Below are positions 12,951 through 23,350 of a stretch of 64,000 nucleotides of DNA, in pieces. Both the position numbers and the translations under genes were made by a program. The notes under the pieces are model-generated. The model ran no database searches, was not told where the DNA came from, and saw nothing but the letters and a program-made list of their open reading frames with translations. The stretch's first letter is position 1, and every line of letters starts with the position of its first letter. This DNA is from Bombus terrestris (Eukaryota; Arthropoda; Insecta; Hymenoptera; Apidae), in NCBI RefSeq assembly GCF_910591885.1, contig NC_063285.1:496001-560000 (forward strand), given 5' to 3'.

Positions 12951-15453
12951 TAAATCATATTAACCACTGAAGTATCTTGCTTTGAAAGTGAATTTTAAAC
13001 GATAAATTCGATTAGCGATCTTTTAATGCTGCCCGATATTAACAAAATAGCAAAGACCCTGCAATTGTAATCCCAATTTCGATCTATTACTCAGGGCGAG
13101 TCCAGAAACTGGGCCGGACGATAATTCTGTTCCTATTGCGGATAAAAAAAAGGAACTAAAGGAAAATTTTGCATTGTTTATCGTCATCGTGCCGTGCGTT
13201 TTTTTACAAAAGTATAGCTATATAATTGCAAAATGTAATTGCTCCTTTTTTTCAATTGTTCGATTGTGGACAAAAAGGATTAAAAATATTAGGATAAGAT
13301 CACTAAGAACTCGATAATTTTCGAAATATGTAACTTTTCTTTGGATGTCGACAAGAGCTCCAGCACTTTATCACTACGTTCTAACATTTTCTCACATTTT
13401 CCGTTACGTTGTTCATCTATTCACCACTTACAATAAGTACTTAAGTAGTTTCTTTTAGTACTTTTTCGTAAAAAAGCTTTACGAGAAAATGTCAAGCAGA
13501 TTTAAACAAGATGAACGCGACGTGCAAGACGTCGGACTGTCTGCCCCAAACCATTTTAATGGCTTTTATTTAGCTTACTTTTCTGTTTGTCCGTCTGTCT
13601 GAGTGAAATTTTGTAAGCGAAATTTTCCTCACTTCTCGACCAGCCAGGATATTAATTTCTAAAGAACACAATTCTCTAGTATCTATAAAGTAAAAGTTGA
13701 AGAATGTTCGACTATAATCATGAATCCAAAATTGATCTAACCAAATAGAAAGTCTCTGAAAGTGTTGAAATCCTAAAAACTTTGCGACTACGCTAATACA
13801 AGTCCGCCAGCTTTTTATTTTATATGATTGTCGCGTGTGCTTAACATGTACAGTTCTCGCTATATATCGTTATTATATTCAATTACCTTGACGATAAAAA
13901 TTAATTCCTCATTGGAAAAATTATTTTCTTGTTTTCAGTAAATTCTTAAATGAAAATCATCTTCTTCAATTTTTTTCATTTATATATTTTACTTCTCCAT
14001 AGGTCGATGTTAATTGATTTGAGCTCCACACATACCAATGCGCATTCCTAAATAAAAATTATCTAATATTTATTTTCTTGTTCCTACATTAGTTTTACTT
14101 ATTTTTCGTAATAAATGCAAAAAAGCTCTCTGTCATTCGAGAGATTTTTGTTCAAAGTCACCAATCTCGAACGCGTTTTTATAGATCGTCGCTGTACTGC
14201 CTTACAACTTAAATTTGTAATTGCTGCCCTATTCTTTTATTATACTCTTATTATCTGACTCCTCCCAAATTATATTTTTTCTTTTGTTTGCAACAATGGA
14301 CATTACACGTGCTTGTAAGTCTCTAAATAAGTAAATAAATATATCTTTTTCAATCATCTTTCAGAAATTTATGAAAAAATTAAAGATAAAGAATTGAACT
14401 TTGAACATCAACCGCAAGTTTGTTTGTTAAAAAATATTCAGTTATGTATATATTTGTTTTGGATTATTATCATATCTATAATAGTAACAGGCTTATGATT
14501 AAAGTTACCACGCAAAGTATTAGTTAAATGCACGGATACTCGATCAATTCTGCAAATCAATTTTCTAACAAATTGTCTAAAAAATTGATTTTTCTGTCAT
14601 GAAAGATACTTTATCGTTTCGATTTATCTTCGGGCATGGAATGACTCTTCCTTATCCCACTCGTACCACGAATTACGGTCCACTCGGTATCTTCAGAAAT
14701 CCTCTAATTCCTATTGATCCAATTAATGAAGACTAGTTTTACAAAATTTGCTGACCAACGAGCGTATTAATCCATGCCGTATCGGAGCTTTCCAGCGCAA
14801 TTAATTAACTGTCAAAATAGGCGTCGCTTTAATTCCTGTTCAATATGGCTAATTATGCGTAATGCAACCGAATATGGATGGTTTCATGAAAATTACAATT
14901 TTATTAGTGACATTTACAATATAATTGCTTACTTGTATCCCTTACATAAGAATATATGTTTCCAACGTAAAGAAACATTTATTTTCGTGCAAAACATTTA
15001 CTACTACTTGAAAACTTGTACAAATAGCTGTTATGGTAGATATTATCGACTGAAAGTCTATTTTTTAAAAATTATTTCAAGTTAGTTATTATTTTTAACT
15101 TTGACCTTAACAATTAAATATAATATTCCAACTATCGATTTTCTAGGCAGCAGGGTCCTTTCCATTTATGTAATGTTGATATTTATAGCTGAAAATTCAA
15201 AGACCACAAACCTCGTGCTTTCAAATTTTTACCTTCTGTGTTCCTAGATTATAAACAATTCCACCTACATTAACATTTGCATTATTATTCTCTTAAATAT
15301 ACATATTGTTTCGTCCAAAGGAACGAAAGCGCGAGGAGTTTCGTGGATGACTTACGATGCTCGCTTTCGCAGTCGAGGCGCTATTTTAGAACGGTGCTTT
15401 AATAGCTAAAACGATTCGTAACAGTATTTTTAACTTTCTATGCCTCATTCTAG
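12951..15453. other. No gene recognised
   Basis: AT-rich, with no domain-bearing frame. A 103-codon frame at 14774-15085 has no recognisable similarity. Bases 15310-15400 become CpG-rich just before the next island. Confidence 0.45.
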
Positions 15454-16290
15454 TTCCAACAGACGAGAGTGATGTAAACGTGAGTTTCTTGGAAGGATAA
15501 TCGACGGATTTTGACGGTCCGAAGCCTCAGACTCGTCCAGGTATCGATCACGCGCTTCCCGCTAAGGATCTACCACACTTGGAGCGCATTCGCGCAGTAA
15601 ACGACGCCTTGCGAGCGAATATGCCGATTGGCGATTTTCTTGAAAAGCAATCGGCGTGCGAATCTCCGCTTTGGGCCTTGTTGGACACCCGCTCGAGTCT
15701 CACACGGCATCGGCAGTCTCGTTCGAGTCGTTCAATCGTGAACATCGATCACAGAGTCGGTCTGCGTGCCTTGGAATCGTTAAGCGTGAAGTAAAAAACC
15801 GTTTCAATCTCTCAGCGCCCTTCAAGCGCTCGTGCAGACAAAATCGTTTCGTCAGTCGTAACGATCGGTTGATGGTCTTCTCAGCTGCCTTCTTTGGTTC
15901 GTCAACATCTTCAAGCGTGCGTGGACATGACTGCACGTGTTGGTGGAAACAGAGTCGTTCCATCAGGCGTAACGGTCAGTGGACAGTATTTCCAAGCACG
16001 CGTGGATGGAAGTATCGTCTTAGTGAGCGAACGATTGGTAAACAGTCTCAGTGCGGGTCTTTCAAATGCGAGCAGCATCGACACGCGTTCGTGGACGAAT
16101 GTATCGTTAACCGTTCGTATCGTCGTACGATAGTTGGTCGCATTTGTTCAGTCGCTTCGTAATCTCGTCTTAATCGTCGAAGACAAGTCAAAACTTTCTC
16201 ATCGCTTGTTCTTTGCGCATCGAGTCATTACTCTTTCTCGTAAATCTGTTACCCAAGATTAATTAATAAAGTTACAGAGCGCGGTATCAT
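15454..16290 (+). other. GC/CpG-rich block, candidate terminal exon of a noncoding transcript
   Basis: A pyrimidine tract ending in CTCATTCTAG (up to 15453) looks like a 3' splice acceptor. The following 0.8 kb is markedly richer in G, C and CpG than its surroundings. It ends in AT-rich DNA with AATAAA at 16265-16270. The longest open frame (15656-16162, 168 codons) is rich in Arg and Ser, and other long open frames overlap it on both strands. That is what GC-rich, stop-poor noncoding DNA produces. The block contains degenerate repeats, for example TCGTAACGATCGGTTGATGG near 15856 against GCGTAACGGTCAGTGGACAG near 15968, and AAGCGTGCGTGGA near 15913 against AAGCACGCGTGGA near 15994. An lncRNA exon is the best guess; a fast-evolving protein is not excluded. 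Confidence 0.3.
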
Positions 16291-16766
16291 CGATATCGGA
16301 TACGTATTGTTATTTCGTTAAATTGCGTCAATATTATCAGCAAATAAGTATCTTCCTACTTACTGTATATGACTTTTGAAACATTAAAGGATTATTATTA
16401 CTCGATTACTTCAATATTGATTAAGACATTTTTTAATTGTGGTTAAACTCGTTAAACATTTAATACTCGTGTAAGAGACTTTAAATTGATTCGAAATAGT
16501 ATTTTACAGGGAATTGATGAAACCAATGAGTTAGATATTTATTTATATAATCTTAATTATTTAAAACTCACTTGTATTTCTTAATTTTCTTTACGAATAT
16601 GTTAATTTTGACAGCACGATTTCGCTCTACACCTCCACTGCGTTTGATCAGTACTGGGTCAAATTTATAAGAAAAATATTTTAAATATAAAGTAGTATTA
16701 AAAAAAATAAAATATCTTTATTTTCACAATGTGATGTATAAAATAAAATATTCTGTCTTTGTATTG

Positions 16767-17208
16767 TAAATAGCGTAGCAACGTGGAATAATCGTAAGAA
16801 GAAACTCGCTAGGAGTACGAATTACGATGTAGATAGAAAGTGGAAGTTCCAATGGCCCATGTGGTCCTTCGGAAAAGTAGTTACTTGGAAAAGGCGCACG
16901 TGACCATCTCTGGTCATGGACGGCTGCGAAACACGTTCGTGTGGTGGGAGTACGAAAACTGTGATAAGGGGATGCTTGGTGGAGAAAGTCAGTTAGTCGT
17001 TGTTCATTAGTTGCGGGTTAGTTGCGAGTTGTCGATTGTAGTGAGTTGTGAGTTGTCACTCAGAAGTTGAATAATTGTACAAATTTAGTTGTTTCAGTTG
17101 TATTACATCACTACATTAAGCTCTAATTAAATAATCATCGTTTTCCTGTTTCAATCGTTATAAATAAATCTATGAAATAAAGTCAATATAGAAGTATTAT
17201 ACGTATAT
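16767..17208 (+). other. LTR-like or element-derived segment with AGTTG-rich core and AATAAA
   Basis: Bases 16988-17066 contain repeated variants of TTAGTTGCG/GAGTTGT, a composition like the U5 part of some insect LTRs. Two AATAAA signals follow at 17163-17168 and 17176-17181. I could not find convincing TG..CA ends or a target-site duplication, so a solo LTR is only a possibility. It abuts the left edge of the first 5S-bearing element. Confidence 0.2.
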
Positions 17209-17473
17209 ATGGCGTTTGAAAGAATACAAAAATACACGTGAGATGATTCCCTGCGCGCGGCGAAACTGAAGTCGAAAATGTAAAACGACATATTTTTCGA
17301 TTTGCTTTCGCGAAAATCAATTATGAAATTCCCTCTACTTCACTTTACAGTCCATTTTTTTGAAAACGAAGCCAGGCAACATTTTGCATATCTTTTTTAT
17401 ATTCATACATATTTGTATGTTTTGTAAATATCTTTTTATGCAATAATATGAAATAATAAAACAATATATCTCA

Positions 17474-17592
17474 GCTAACGCCCATACCGCGTTGAACGTA
17501 CTCGTTCTCGTTCGATCACGAAAGTCAAGCAGCGCTGGGCACGGATAGTACTTGGACGGGTGACCGCTTGGGAAGTCCGTGTGGTGTTAGCA
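17474..17592 (+). rRNA. 5S ribosomal RNA gene (variant), full length
   Basis: 5S rRNA is the small RNA of the large ribosomal subunit, made by RNA polymerase III from an internal promoter. The 119-nt sequence follows the animal 5S pattern: CCATACCGCG near the start, TTCTCGTTCGATCACGAAAG, AAGCAGCGCTGGGCACGG, then TAGTACTTGGACGGGTGACC and CGCTTGGGAA. The last two cover the internal C-box region bound by TFIIIA. Helix I closes with nine pairs (GCUAACGCC with GGUGUUAGC, one G-U). In helix III the usual CGGU/ACCG is replaced by UCGU/ACGA, which still pairs. TTTT follows at the end. It is a single dispersed gene rather than part of a tandem array. It could be an expressed variant or a well-preserved 5S-derived passenger. 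Confidence 0.85.
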
Positions 17593-17593
17593 T

Positions 17594-17603
17594 CTTTTAT
17601 TTT
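17594..17603 (+). terminator. Pol III oligo-T terminator after 5S copy 1
   Basis: CTTTTATTTT follows immediately after the 3' end of the 5S gene. Four or more T residues on the coding strand end Pol III transcription. Confidence 0.7.
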
Positions 17604-18330
17604 GGAAATAATATATTTTTAACAAGACTGTCGCTATATATTGTGTCATTCTCTCATACACGTACAAATAAATTAGTACACTTTTTCAAACTAAGAAGTC
17701 ACGTTTCTTGATATGCTGAAATTTGATGGTATCAGATTGATATAAGAAACTGTCAGTCTAATTTTCGACTGGGTTGCACTGGGAATCGAGTACCACCGAA
17801 CAAAGTACCCGAGCACAAAGGAACCGACTCGATTGACTGTCGTTACCTCTCGAGTGCATCCATACTTGATACAATTTCAACGTCGATTTTCTTGAAAACG
17901 TAGTCTTGTATCAAAAATTGTCAATCCACATTTTCAATTTACTTTTACACGAGAATCTTCTACTTTCGGCTTGTACCATGACTTTTGGTACATCCCATTT
18001 TGAAAATGCTTGTTTAATGTATACAAATACAAGTACAAACTTCCTGATAAGTTGAATTCGCGAATTCTTACCACCTACATACTGCAAGAATTCGAATGGC
18101 TTCGAGGACTAAGAAAACTAACACTAGAGATGTAGAGTTTTCCTGGAAGTGAGAATCACTTCGACATGAATAAAAAAGAAAAATGAACGAATTATAGGTT
18201 GGGCTAGAGTACTAGTCGGCCGAAAATAATTTTCAAGCAATCTATTGACGTACGAAATGTTGCACTGTCTTATCCGTGTGTTCGTCACATACATAGTAAT
18301 AATTAAAGTCAGTAGACGTATATATCCAGC

Positions 18331-18430
18331 CGGATATTAATCTAACCCAATCTACGAGTTTGACCCATTGATTTATTTTCTTTTCTTTTTATTTATATTA
18401 AAGATGACTAGCACCAATGAGTTAAATTTT
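18331..18430 (+). repeat. Dispersed repeat, copy B (partner near 7271)
   Basis: Aligns with 7271-7360 over about 95 bp in the same orientation. A short insertion (GAGTTTG) and a T-rich expansion (CTTTTCTTTTTA) are the main differences. Confidence 0.6.
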
Positions 18431-20504
18431 GGTAAAAAAATACAGTCACTTGTGTGCCAGAATTATAGAAAGTGTAAAAAGGTTGTATCTGTACATCGAA
18501 TAAACAAGAAATAAAGCAGATATCCAGGAACGGCTCATCAGCTATGGAATCCAAAAAGCTAATTTTAACATAAAAAAATGTTGCCTCTCTGTTTGTTTGT
18601 CTGTTCGTACTCGCATCACGTAAAAACTACTGAACAAATTTCGATCGGGTTTTCTCTGTTATATAGCGTAGTGTCTTGGAAAGAAAATTGGATATGTTTC
18701 ATCTCGACCCGTTTTGTAGAAGCTGAGAAGCAGCCTCGCATTTGAATTGTATCCGCTCCAATGTTCGATCGTTGAGTTATTGTTTACGTCGTATTTGTTC
18801 TGAAATCGAACCTTCTTCTAATTTAATATTTCTTACTACGGAAAATAATTTAACTTTTAGTATAAAAAAATGTAGCTATTTCGTCCATAGAAATTCATCT
18901 GCTTAAAAATTGTTCCGTATATTAGTTGTGCGTACCGAATATTTTATACACGTTAAAAAGCTATAGGAAAAGTTAATTGTTAAATCAAATAAATTAAATT
19001 TAATCGAAGTTTTCTCAGAACGTTAACATATTTCGATAACATATTTCAAATTCATTGAAATCGGTAAAGTGCGCTATTCTTTTCGAATAAAAATGCCAAT
19101 AATATCGACTACGATTCACTAGCCGTTGTAGAACACGCTTGCAGCGTAAATTAAGAGCATTTCAAACTTTTCCTCGTTACTCTAACTCATGATACTACGT
19201 GTTATTCTTCGTGCATTGTCCACGTACACGCTATGCAGAAGATAACACGAGAATATTAATATCTTGTGTACTCTCTGAATGGTGTAGAGGTATCAATAAT
19301 TAATGTTTACAAACATTCCATGAGGTACAACGACCGTACAGTAACATGAGAAAATTTACGAAGATGTAACATTAAAAGGAACAGCGCGTATCTTTCAGTT
19401 TGAGCACAGTTACTGTTCGCTTAAATGTTCTCATTTCCCTGTTATTATGTAGAGTTATACACGCAAAAGTTGAAAATACGGCGGAAAATCTACTTTAATA
19501 AAAGATAGGAAATATGAAACTTCGTCAGTTTGCAGATTCTTAGAAATAACATATTTGTGACAAGCACTAGAACAAATTCTGATAAATCCACTAATAATGA
19601 AAATATTTCGTATAGCAATTATAAAACGTAGACAAGACGTTAGTAGATAGAGGCGTTAAGATTAGGTGAAGAACACTTGCGTTTCTTTCAATGGATTTGT
19701 ACAATTTATTGTTAATTTATTATTAAATACTACAAAAATAATAATATAATATTATTGTATTAAAGGGTGCAGTTCATTATTCGTTATATGAATATTTTAT
19801 ACACATTAAAAAGTTATTGGTTCAGATGGAGTAACAGATTAAAAATAGAACGAATGCATCTAGTTATCCCAGTTTTTTGAAATAATATGGTCGTTTCTCC
19901 TCGACGAAATGATGGGTAAGAGTAATGAAATGAATCGAACTACATGCTACTCGTAATTTCGATTCGAGCCACATCTATATACAGATGTTTCGTTTATCGT
20001 GTCCGCTTTTAATATCTTCGTTACTTCTGCAGATGCAGAAAAATGTACGAGTCAAAAGTTATTTGGATTAATACATATTATTGTGATTCGTGTTTTATCC
20101 TCAGAACCATTTTTTTTTTCGAATTTTTAAGGTCATCGACGATTTTCCGATAGCAGTAACATATTTTTATCATCGTACTATTGTAGCTAATAAAACATGG
20201 ATTTCAGACATATCAATGAATCTAAGTAACCTAAAGTAAAAAATTCATGATAATTTGTAGCGATATGAGAAATTAAGCATTTTCCACTCTTTCGCCCAAA
20301 ATTTTTATCAATTTGCAAGCAATGTCCATTACTTTCGAGATTCTAATAAATTGTGTTCTTAAGTGTCAATTTCGTTTGATAACGCTTCGTTTATAACGAT
20401 TATAAACAGCATACGAATCGAAACACTCACAGTCGAATCAAGATGTTAATCAAAATGTTAATCGGTCGAAAATTCTGCCATCTTATTTGTCTTGCCAACA
20501 TCGA

Positions 20505-20640
20505 TATGTGTAGTCAACCAACTTTGCGGTCACCTTCGTCCAGCGGGTCTATGGCGACGTATTCCCCTTGTGCGGAAGTAAAGAAGTTAGTCCCAGGGTG
20601 GACAGTGGTTTGCTAACAGGGTGATCCCGCCAGCTCAAAA
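20505..20640. other. Isolated GC-rich 130-bp block
   Basis: A sharply GC-richer block (for example GTCCCAGGGTGGACAGTGG and CAGGGTGATCCCGCCAGC) sits in AT-rich surroundings with abrupt edges. No tRNA or snRNA consensus, open frame or inverted ends were found. It may be part of an unknown repeat or LTR. Confidence 0.25.
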
Positions 20641-21987
20641 ATCCTTCGAGATATGACTTTATGATACTTTTCTAGCAAGCAAATGAACAATAATCGATTT
20701 TTAACAAGACGAATCTTTACCAGGTATCTGCTTCGCTGTATCATAAAGTCACCGCGTTGCATTCTTCAACAGTTTTAGTAACTGAAAATACTCATATCGA
20801 CGAAGATTACAGATTACGAATTAAAAGAAAGATTAAAAATTCAAATATGCAAATTATCTGATTTGCGTGAAGATGCGTGTGTGTATTTTTACGTACGCAG
20901 TACACAATGATGATTGTTACCTGGGTAATTACTGTTTCATTGTTGGCAGTTAATAACAAAGTAATAAGATTCTTAGAGAGAATGATTCATCGAAACTATT
21001 CGTTTGTACTAATTATTCCATGGAAATCAATTGGTTCCAATTGATTAGCACGATCAGTTGCAACGATTCAACTACCTAAGCGGTAAATGGGTCTATCTGC
21101 GACATATCACAATACATCAAACGTGTTTGGGGATACATTAATTCAGCGACTATGAAAATAGCTGTGTGATTGACCCGTGTAATATGGTTAATTCGCATGA
21201 CGATATGGACCGTATGAAAATTCAAACGCGCACCGTCAATGGGGTTTAATGGGCCAAAACCGGAAAATAGCGATGTCATTGCATGGCAAAGTGCGCTTGC
21301 TGCGACGATTATGTCAATACTGGTATTGTATCATATGCTACATGGTATATATTTATCAAGTAGGGCAATTTTTTTAAAAGACCGGCTTTATCGGAACTTT
21401 AGTCTCATTTTTCATCCGTATAACGTTAAACAAAAGTTATAAGTCAAAGATTAAAAAATTGTTGGATAACTTGATAATTGAGAAACGGTCGATGACTGGT
21501 ACGAAATATTAGTATAGAAATGCACATATATATACATATTTCTACATGATACGAAAGAAAAATTGTTTGACAAAGATCAAAATTATGCAACAAATAGTAC
21601 CATGTACGAAGCAAAATATAATTCTATGCATAAATACACGCAAAAATCAGGCCTTCGAGTGTAGTTACGTTATAGTAATGATAGACAATTTTATTGTAAT
21701 ATTTCTGTATTATCATGTGAAACCAAATTAGGTACTTGGCAGAAACTGGTTTAATCTAAAGCATTTGATGAGTCATTCGTTAATCAAAATATTACATTTT
21801 CATTTCCACGAAATTATTATCAAGGATTATTTATAGACATCTATCATAAATTCTTCCAATGAAATACAATTCACAACGAATTACGTCACGCGCGTGACAA
21901 TTGGCCACAAATCAAGCAGATAATAATCTACCGTTATAATCTACTATTAGATCGGAAACTACTTCATATTCTGGTAAACATTTGTAT

Positions 21988-22711
21988 ACAGGGCGTTCAT
22001 TTGAAAATGTCCAATTATCTCGAGAACTACGTATTTTAGAAAAAAATGTTTGAAATAAAAACAATGCAACTTGTCTCTTACTTTCCAGCCCATTTCAAGG
22101 TAATTTGTAGGACAAATGGAAACCACACCTTTTTCTCATTCTTCGGGAAAAAAGAAAAAGCTTTTATAAGAAAGACTTTCTTATCGGACTTTGTTTTAAA
22201 AGCATATTTGTTCAACTTTTATCTGTACAACTTTTTTTATACACAAAGCATCGGAATAAATGCGTTTAGAATGTCCTCCCTTTTCCTAAAATTACCAAGA
22301 TTTTGAAAACATTTTATAATGCTTCGTTATTTGTGTATTTAAAAGGTATCGTAAAAAAGTCGAATTATTAGTGATTGTACACTTTAATCTCCTCCGCTGT
22401 TTTGGAAATAACAAAAACTGAAATAAACGTTTATCTGAACAAATATCCTTTTAAGATGAAGTGCGATAAAGAAATGTTTTCTATACAAGTTTCTTTTATT
22501 CCCTCGCAGAGTAAGAGGCTGTAAAGAAAAAGTATGATCTCCATTTTAAAAGACCAAGTTGACTTTTGAATGACTTTAAAAAGGCTAAAAAATTAATAAC
22601 GAGTAGCACGGTTACGCTTCCTCCTCGGAACTTTTGTTTCAAACATTTTTTTCCTAAACTGCGTAGTTTTCGAGATAGTTGGACGTAAATTTTCCAAATG
22701 AACATCCTGTG
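21988..22711. mobile_element. Non-autonomous DNA transposon (MITE) with long terminal inverted repeats
   Basis: The left end is ACAGGGCGTTCATTTGAAAA. The reverse complement of the right end is ACAGGATGTTCATTTGGAAA. The similarity continues through CAA(T/C)TATCTCGA(G/A)AACTACG and TTTAG(A/G)AAAAAAATGTTTGAAA, about 75 bp in all, with weaker pairing beyond. The total of 0.72 kb contains no transposase. The open frame at 22496-22864 (reverse) crosses the TIR and is accidental. Flanking target duplication is unclear: TATA lies to the left and GTAAA to the right, so a TA target is possible. The ACAGGGTGT-type end suggests the Tc1/mariner or a related superfamily. Confidence 0.75.
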
Positions 22712-23299
22712 TAAAATCCTGCGCATATGCATAGTACAGCGTTCAGCGTCTATAGAAATTGATATATTCGATTCAAGAAATTCTGTATTACTTTTTTCAG
22801 ATAGCCGGTAGTAATTCTGAATATTACGATGCAGTAGCAAACCTATGTAGAATATCAGTAGCAAAATGTTTCACTTGTACTAGAACTTTTCGAATATTAA
22901 ATTTTCTTTCGAGTTGATATAACATAATCGGATGTCCTAAAATATCAATACGCATTTTTAATAATTTTGCGATTATTTCAACTGTTGTATAAAATTTTGT
23001 TATTCATATAACAATCTATAGACAGAACGTTAATATCTAGTTATATTTTTTGACGAATTGTTAAAATTTGTTACTAGTTGAAAAATATGCTACATTTGTT
23101 TCTAAATGCGAGGATACGATATGCACAATGGTCTGGTAAGATTAAATCGTTTCTTTAAGCGATTTATGAAAATTTGGGAAAGATGCGATCGAAGAAGGTA
23201 TACACGTATATGTACTTCAAATGCAATGTACTTAATGGACGAATAGCGAAACACTGTTTCATGGGTTTACCGTGAAAGCATTTTCGAAAGCCCCATTAC
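22712..23299. other. No gene recognised
   Basis: AT-rich with no supported feature. Confidence 0.45.
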
Positions 23300-23350
23300 G
23301 AGAACCGTAGCTTGAGTTCTCTCAAAAGCACCATTAATGGACCATAGTAT
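23300..23350 (+). repeat. Short dispersed repeat, copy A (partner at 26590)
   Basis: GAACCGTAGC, then TTCTCTCAAAAGCACCATTA and ATGG, matches GAACCATCGATC, then TTTCTCCAAAAGTGCCATTA and GTGG at 26590-26640. About 40 of 50 positions agree. Confidence 0.5.

Larger units (their letters stand above)
17209..17997 (+). mobile_element. 5S rRNA-bearing inverted-repeat element, copy 1
   Basis: The right end, read on the reverse strand, is GGGATGTACCAAAAGTCATG followed by GTACAAGCC. It is closely similar to the left end of copy 2 (GGGTGTATCGAAAATCATGG followed by TACAAGCC at 40488). The left arm (about 17245-17345) and the right arm (about 17880-17997, reversed) are related, with the pattern GTCGAAAATGT..GACA(A/T)(A/T)TTTT..GAAAATC(A/G)A. 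The extreme left end is eroded, and 17209 is the best alignment. A 5S rRNA gene lies centrally. Flanks of the 5S gene match copy 2 for about 100 bp upstream and 100-150 bp downstream. This shows that a unit larger than the 5S gene was duplicated or moved. Confidence 0.55.
17998..21987. other. No gene recognised; small repeats only
   Basis: Apart from the short repeats listed separately, this is AT-rich DNA. Bases 18560-18800 contain a moderately GC-rich block starting CTGTTTGTTTGTCTGTTC and running into AAAAACTACTGAACAAATTT. That phrasing is common in insect transposon noncoding ends, but I cannot assign a family. Confidence 0.4.

Noticed and set aside
15656..16162. 168-codon Arg/Ser-rich frame
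   Set aside because: Overlapping long frames on both strands show that the GC-rich block is simply stop-poor; no domain or codon-level evidence supports coding.
22496..22864. 122-codon reverse frame
   Set aside because: It runs through the terminal inverted repeat of the MITE and so cannot be a conserved gene.
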